NCBI GenBank assembly: GCA_002381805.1
Contig: DFXZ01000012.1
Coordinates: 1 to 64,000, forward strand
Source: Bdellovibrio sp. UBA4095
GTDB taxonomy: Bacteria > Bdellovibrionota > Bdellovibrionia > Bdellovibrionales > Bdellovibrionaceae
Direction of reading: 5' to 3'
Length of the DNA stretch: 64,000 bases
A model generated the notes under the pieces. It was not told the origin of the DNA and made no database searches. It was given only the letters and a program-made list of their open reading frames with translations. Positions 59,383 through 64,000 of this stretch are shown in pieces; within the stretch, counting starts at the first letter, position 1, and every line of letters begins with the position of its first letter. The position numbers and the translations under genes are program-made.

Positions 59383-61719
59383 CTAAGATAATTGAGACTC
59401 ATCTGAAGGTTTAATTTGTCCCAGATTGCCTTTCGGCAGGGGATTGTCTCGACTCAGGACCTGTCTTATTGAGCCCACAAGAGCATCTGCAGAGATAGGT
59501 TTAACAAGGTAGGCCGTGAAACCGGAAGCCAAGGCTCTGTTTTTTTCACTGTCCAAACCATGACCGCTCAAACCGATAATGGGTTGCTGAAAATTTTTGG
59601 CCCTCAGACGACGGGTCGTTTCATATCCGTCCAAACCCGGCATTTCAATGTCCATCAGGATGACGTCGTAGTTCTGCTTACCTATCAAACGCAACCCCTC
59701 GGCACCATCATCGGCAATATCAACATTAGCTCCATTAATTTCGAGATATCTTTTTATTAGAATCTGATTATCGGGCGAGTCTTCACATATCAATACGGTG
59801 ATTCCTGCCAAAAGCTGCGATTTCTTTGTCACAGATCCCTCGATGCTCGAGGGGGCAAACTCAGGAGCCTCGGTTGGCCTCCAGAAACCTTCAAAAGCTC
59901 CACCTTTTATGATCACCGAGAATACACTGCCCTTGCCAACAATGCTCGACTGCAAAGTCAGGTCACCCCCTAGAAGCTGCGCGAATTTTTTTGCCAATGA
60001 CAAACCCAACCCAGTTCCACCGTATTCTCTGGTCGTCGCTGCGGACTCTTGTGAAAAGGGCGTGAAAAGATCTTTTTTAAATTCGTCACTAATTCCCTTG
60101 CCGGTATCAGAAATTAAAAGCTGTAATTTAACAGTGCTGCCAATCACCGGGGGAGAAATCAGATGCGGTGTAATGCGGACCTCGCCCTGCGAGGTAAATT
60201 TAATTGCGTTGTTAACAAGATTGATCAAAGTTTGCTTAAACTTAGTTATGTCAGTTTTTATAAATTCAGGAATAGGTTGACTCTGGTCCCACATCAACTT
60301 GATGCCTTTTTCCGAAGCCCGCAACCCCAATGAAAATGTGAGTTCATCCAAAACCTCAGGCAAAGAGAATTTCGAAATCTCAAGGATCATCCTGTCTGCC
60401 TCAATTTTTGAAAAATCAAGAATATCACCCACCAAGGTCACCAATTGCTGACCATTGCGACGTATAGTCTTCAGGTATTTCTTAGTCTCTTCATCCAGAT
60501 GACCACGCTCCAAAGCCAGCTCTGAAAAACCGATAATGACCCCCAGCGGAGTGCGAATTTCATGACTCATACTCGCCAAATAACGACTCTTGGATGCGTT
60601 AGCATCTTCTGCCTTCTTTTGTGCTTCCTTGAGGGCAGCCTCACTCTGCCGCCGGCGAAGTACATCCGCTCGAAGCTCCGCATTCCATCGATGCGCGAAT
60701 CTCAAAGTTAAATAAACCAAGAAACTAATGATAAGACCCAAAATGAAAAAATACCGCACCACTCTACGCATGATAGGAGACTCAAAAGCGGGAGTCGATT
60801 CGATCAGCAGTGTCCACTTTTGAACAGGCAAAAACTGTTTCGTCACATGCCGAGGTTTCTCGACCAACCCGCCCGCTTCACTTGAATCAAAAAGCAAATT
60901 GTCGACAGACATGGAGTCCTGATCATATATCCGCAATCTTAAAGTGGCCGAGTCGGCCTTGATGCTGCGCTGAAGGTAGCGAAAAAATTGTAGGGCCGGG
61001 ACCGGCGCATAGACAAATCCTTTAAGAGCTTTCCTTCGATCCGCGACATTACTGTAACGATTGCCACGATCATAGATTGGCACATAAATGACGAAGCCGG
61101 GGATATCAGGCTCCAGTGCATCCTGATTAAACACGAGTCGTCGTGAAAATGACGTTTGACCTGAATCCATCGCCTGCTCAATCGCCTCTCTGCGAATGGG
61201 CTCCGAGGCTGCATCGAAGCCCAGGATTTCTTGGACCAGATTGCTGATAGGCTCAAAGAACACCACCGGGAAGTGAACCGGAGAGTCTTTCTCCCTAGGC
61301 CAAACACGATAATTGCCAACCCCCGCAGAGCGAATCTGTAATTCATGTTTCTGCAGTTGACCGGATTCCACGCGCTCAATATACCCAATTCCTCGAATTC
61401 CGGGGTAGCGATCAGGAATATTCAAACCCCTCAGAAATCTATGGAACTCATTCCTGTCAAGTGTACCATTTGAGACAATATAGCTTTTTGTGGAATTAAG
61501 AACATTGTCGTAAACTCGCGAGGGAGCGTTGATACTATCAGCGACGCTTTCGACCGCTCTGTTAAATCGAGCTTTTTCGGTAACCTCGATCGTCCGTTGA
61601 ATAAAAAAGCTACCGATCAAAGTTGCTGACACCGCCAAAAGAAGAAACATCATCGGAGCGTTCCTGCCCATGACAAGGTTTAGCACAGAATAACGAATTT
61701 TTTTTGAAGTAGCGGCCAT
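59383..61719 (-). CDS. Hybrid sensor histidine kinase with CHASE domain
   Basis: 778 residues. Membrane segments at about 22-40 and 322-340 enclose a periplasmic CHASE sensor domain (about 70-290: RYPGIRGIGYIERV, PVVFFEP, GFDAASEPIRREAIEQA). A coiled-coil linker leads to HisKA with phospho-His386 (SHEIRTP), an ATPase domain (LVNNAIKF, DTGKGIS, YGGTGLGL) and a C-terminal receiver with Asp690 (DVILMDIEMPGLDG) and VKPIS. It should sense a small extracellular ligand and pass phosphate to an unlinked partner. Divergent from the P-type ATPase gene. Confidence 0.95.
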   Translation of the reverse strand: MAATSKKIRYSVLNLVMGRNAPMMFLLLAVSATLIGSFFIQRTIEVTEKARFNRAVESVADSINAPSRVYDNVLNSTKSYIVSNGTLDRNEFHRFLRGLNIPDRYPGIRGIGYIERVESGQLQKHELQIRSAGVGNYRVWPREKDSPVHFPVVFFEPISNLVQEILGFDAASEPIRREAIEQAMDSGQTSFSRRLVFNQDALEPDIPGFVIYVPIYDRGNRYSNVADRRKALKGFVYAPVPALQFFRYLQRSIKADSATLRLRIYDQDSMSVDNLLFDSSEAGGLVEKPRHVTKQFLPVQKWTLLIESTPAFESPIMRRVVRYFFILGLIISFLVYLTLRFAHRWNAELRADVLRRRQSEAALKEAQKKAEDANASKSRYLASMSHEIRTPLGVIIGFSELALERGHLDEETKKYLKTIRRNGQQLVTLVGDILDFSKIEADRMILEISKFSLPEVLDELTFSLGLRASEKGIKLMWDQSQPIPEFIKTDITKFKQTLINLVNNAIKFTSQGEVRITPHLISPPVIGSTVKLQLLISDTGKGISDEFKKDLFTPFSQESAATTREYGGTGLGLSLAKKFAQLLGGDLTLQSSIVGKGSVFSVIIKGGAFEGFWRPTEAPEFAPSSIEGSVTKKSQLLAGITVLICEDSPDNQILIKRYLEINGANVDIADDGAEGLRLIGKQNYDVILMDIEMPGLDGYETTRRLRAKNFQQPIIGLSGHGLDSEKNRALASGFTAYLVKPISADALVGSIRQVLSRDNPLPKGNLGQIKPSDESQLS

Positions 61720-61862
61720 GCCTCACCCTAACACAGGAAAAAACTCCGCCATCTTTAAGTTTGTTTAATGAACTGAGCGGCACGAGAAAATCTGCTAAAG
61801 GGCATTGCCGCTTCGTTTGACCCGAGAGCCTCGCTGTCGGACCATATTCCACTGAGGTGATC

Positions 61863-64000
61863 GTGGAAAAGGACGCCGCAAGCACGAAAGAAAAAACCGA
61901 TTGGCATTCACTAGAGGTCAGCAAAGTCGCCGATCTCCTAGACGTCAATCCGCAAAGCGGGCTGAGTAAATCAGAAGTCCAAGAGCGACTTAAAAAATAT
62001 GGCTCAAACACCCTTCCCGACAGTCCGCCCACTTCCATATTAAGACTTTTTTTGAAACAATTTATGAGCCCTCTGATCTATCTGCTTTTTGCGGCGGCAG
62101 GGATTGCCTTCGCTCTAGGCGAGATCAGCGATGCTCTAGTCATTTTGGTTGTGGTGATGCTGAACTCACTTATTGGTTCTTTTCAAGAGGGAAAAGCCGA
62201 GCGCTCGCTCAAGTCGCTCAAAAAGCTGTCGAAACAAAACGTCAAAGTCCTGCGCGAAGGAGCCGAAGAGATCATCGAGTCTCGATTCCTCGTCCCCGGC
62301 GATATTCTTATTCTAAATGCCGGAGACTCTGTCGGGGCAGATTCGCGACTTGTTTCCCAATATGATGTGAAAGTCGCAGAAGCTGCACTAACCGGAGAAT
62401 CCGTTCCCGTCGAAAAGACATCCGCCGTACTTCAACCCGACACACAACTTCCCGATCGCCTGAACATGCTCTTTTCCGGTACCCTGATTGCTTCAGGTAA
62501 GGCCCATGCCATTGCCGTGGCCACCGGAGAAAAAACTCAGATCGGGAAAATAGCTCAACTCACGGCACAAGGTGAAGAACCCAAAACCCCGCTAGAAATC
62601 AAGGTCGCATCGTTCGGAAAACTGATTATGGTTTTATCCGCGTTCGTCTTTGTCCTGATTATTGCTATAGGGCTGATGAAAGAAATCGATCCCGAGCAAA
62701 TCTTTATGATCGCGGTCAGCCAAATTGTCGCGCTCATACCCGAAGGACTTCCGGTTGCCATCACAGTGACCTTGGCTGTTGGTGTACGCCGAATGGCAGA
62801 GCGAAAGTCAGTGATAAGAAAACTGTCGGCAGTGGAAACGTTGGGATCCATAAACATAGTCTGCACAGACAAAACGGGGACTCTGACACGAAATGAAATG
62901 ACTGTTCAGGAAATATTTTTGCCTTCGAATAAACAGGTGCGCGTCTCTGGAAGCGGATACTCCCCCTTAGGGGAATTTGACTTACCGAATGGGGACTCTC
63001 TCGACAACGAAGCCCTCGACGAACTTCTGAGGTGTGCGGCACTCTGCAATGATTCCAGCCTTGTCAACGACAAGAGCGATGCTAAGGAATGGCTGCCTAT
63101 CGGTGACCCCACCGAGGTTGCATTACTCACCGTTGCCCAAAAAAGACAATTCGCAAAAGATTCGCTCGAAAGAAAATACCCCCGTACCAACGAACTTCCC
63201 TTTGATTCAGCGACTCAGGTCATGATGACTCAACATTTGTACGAAGGTCAAAAGATCATCTATTTAAAAGGGGCACCTGAAAAAGTTTTTACCCTCTGTG
63301 CAGACACCGGCAGGGCCGAAGAAGCCTCAAAAAGCATGGCCAACCAAGCGCTGCGCGTCCTGGCTTTCGCCAAGCTAACCAACGTCGATCTGGATATCCA
63401 CGGTGATTTAAAAGCTATGCATGGAAAATTCCAATTCTTGGGCCTAATGGGGCAAATGGATCCCCCACGTGAAGAAGTCTATGAGGCCGTAAAAGAATGC
63501 CAGAATGCGGAAATCAGACCGATAATGATTACCGGCGACCATAAGCAAACAGCTCATGCCATTGGGAAAAAGCTAGGTTTCGTTGGCGAAAAGGATCAGG
63601 CCCTAGACGGATCAGAGCTGGACAAGATGTCTGACAAAGACCTCAACAGCAGACTGAAGCAAATTGCGGTCTTCGCTCGAGTCCATCCCGAACAAAAAAT
63701 GCGCATCATTAATGCATTTCGAGAACATGATAATGTCGTCGCAATGACTGGTGACGGAGTGAATGATGCTCCGGCATTGGCTCGAGCCGATGTCGGCATT
63801 GCGATGGGCATAACCGGAACTGATGCGGCAAAAGAAGCCGCGAAGATGATTGTAACCGATGATAACTTCGCAACTATAGTTCAAGCAATTCGGCAGGGTC
63901 GCCTCGCCTACCGAAACGTCAAGAAGCTTATTTTATATTTATTCTCGGTGAGCATTGCAGAGGTCTCTATCTTATTGATCGCTATGCTCTTAGGCTATCC
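61863..64000 (+). CDS. P-type cation-transporting ATPase (PII type), 3' truncated by window end
   Basis: 712 codons are visible in one unbroken frame from GTG 61863 (GAGGTGA six bases upstream) to the window edge. N-terminal cation ATPase domain, then actuator TGES at 177-180, PEGL at 293-296 in segment 4, phosphorylated Asp336 in DKTGT, KGAPE in the nucleotide domain, MITGDHKQTA, and the hinge GDGVNDAP from residue 630. The motif set matches Ca2+/Na+-type PII ATPases (PacL, PMA1-related), but the deciding residues of segments 5 and 6 lie beyond the window, so the ion is unknown. Segment 5 begins at YLFSVSIAEV. Confidence 0.9.
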   Translation, partial: MEKDAASTKEKTDWHSLEVSKVADLLDVNPQSGLSKSEVQERLKKYGSNTLPDSPPTSILRLFLKQFMSPLIYLLFAAAGIAFALGEISDALVILVVVMLNSLIGSFQEGKAERSLKSLKKLSKQNVKVLREGAEEIIESRFLVPGDILILNAGDSVGADSRLVSQYDVKVAEAALTGESVPVEKTSAVLQPDTQLPDRLNMLFSGTLIASGKAHAIAVATGEKTQIGKIAQLTAQGEEPKTPLEIKVASFGKLIMVLSAFVFVLIIAIGLMKEIDPEQIFMIAVSQIVALIPEGLPVAITVTLAVGVRRMAERKSVIRKLSAVETLGSINIVCTDKTGTLTRNEMTVQEIFLPSNKQVRVSGSGYSPLGEFDLPNGDSLDNEALDELLRCAALCNDSSLVNDKSDAKEWLPIGDPTEVALLTVAQKRQFAKDSLERKYPRTNELPFDSATQVMMTQHLYEGQKIIYLKGAPEKVFTLCADTGRAEEASKSMANQALRVLAFAKLTNVDLDIHGDLKAMHGKFQFLGLMGQMDPPREEVYEAVKECQNAEIRPIMITGDHKQTAHAIGKKLGFVGEKDQALDGSELDKMSDKDLNSRLKQIAVFARVHPEQKMRIINAFREHDNVVAMTGDGVNDAPALARADVGIAMGITGTDAAKEAAKMIVTDDNFATIVQAIRQGRLAYRNVKKLILYLFSVSIAEVSILLIAMLLGY

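Overview
The window looks like part of the chromosome of a Bdellovibrio-type predatory bacterium (Bdellovibrionota), probably a relative rather than a known reference strain. The call rests on a long phage-tail-fibre-like adhesin of the kind these predators carry in many copies, a small lipoprotein with the FQNCG lipobox, a chemoreceptor remnant, many small secreted proteins of unknown function, and core genes (secDF-yajC, tgt-queA, tatA, kdsA) in a moderately AT-rich background. No rRNA, tRNA or CRISPR array was recognised by eye.

Left part (1 to about 11.6 kb) is accessory and mosaic. A transposase stump and a stand-alone dihydrolipoyl dehydrogenase gene lie between two identical 137-bp direct repeats, and the second repeat abuts a chemoreceptor gene that has lost its 5' part. 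Next come a lipoprotein and a tandem GNAT protein, then a series of minus-strand gene blocks (secreted trypsin-like protease; a DUF4160/RHH toxin-antitoxin pair; a T4CP-like ATPase with two replication-relaxation proteins) separated by related structured intergenic modules. A 162-nt branched palindrome lies between the mobilisation-like operon and a divergent small basic protein, and is a candidate origin (oriT or replication).

Middle part (11.8 to 31.3 kb) holds mostly single chromosomal genes: a fatty-acid hydroxylase, a secreted protein with a GNAT-like end, a TetR regulator, a three-gene cluster of small secreted cysteine-containing proteins, map, fbaA and kdsA. It ends in a six-gene operon joining a SohB-type membrane peptidase to a complete oligopeptide ABC importer, which fits uptake of peptides from digested protein.

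From 31.3 to 50 kb come the fibre adhesin with near-identical internal repeats of about 313 residues, then tatA, a GDPD phosphodiesterase, an AsmA-like protein, greA, two convergent BFD-type [2Fe-2S] genes, gloB, a CDF metal exporter, ctaA, small housekeeping genes, a Na/Pi transporter and a protein with two degenerate receiver domains.

The right part (50 to 58.7 kb) is a tightly packed minus-strand run combining queuosine synthesis (queC, tgt, queA, DUF366), protein export (yajC-secD-secF) and recJ. The window closes with a BON-domain protein, a CHASE hybrid histidine kinase and the 5' two thirds or more of a P-type cation ATPase that runs off the end.
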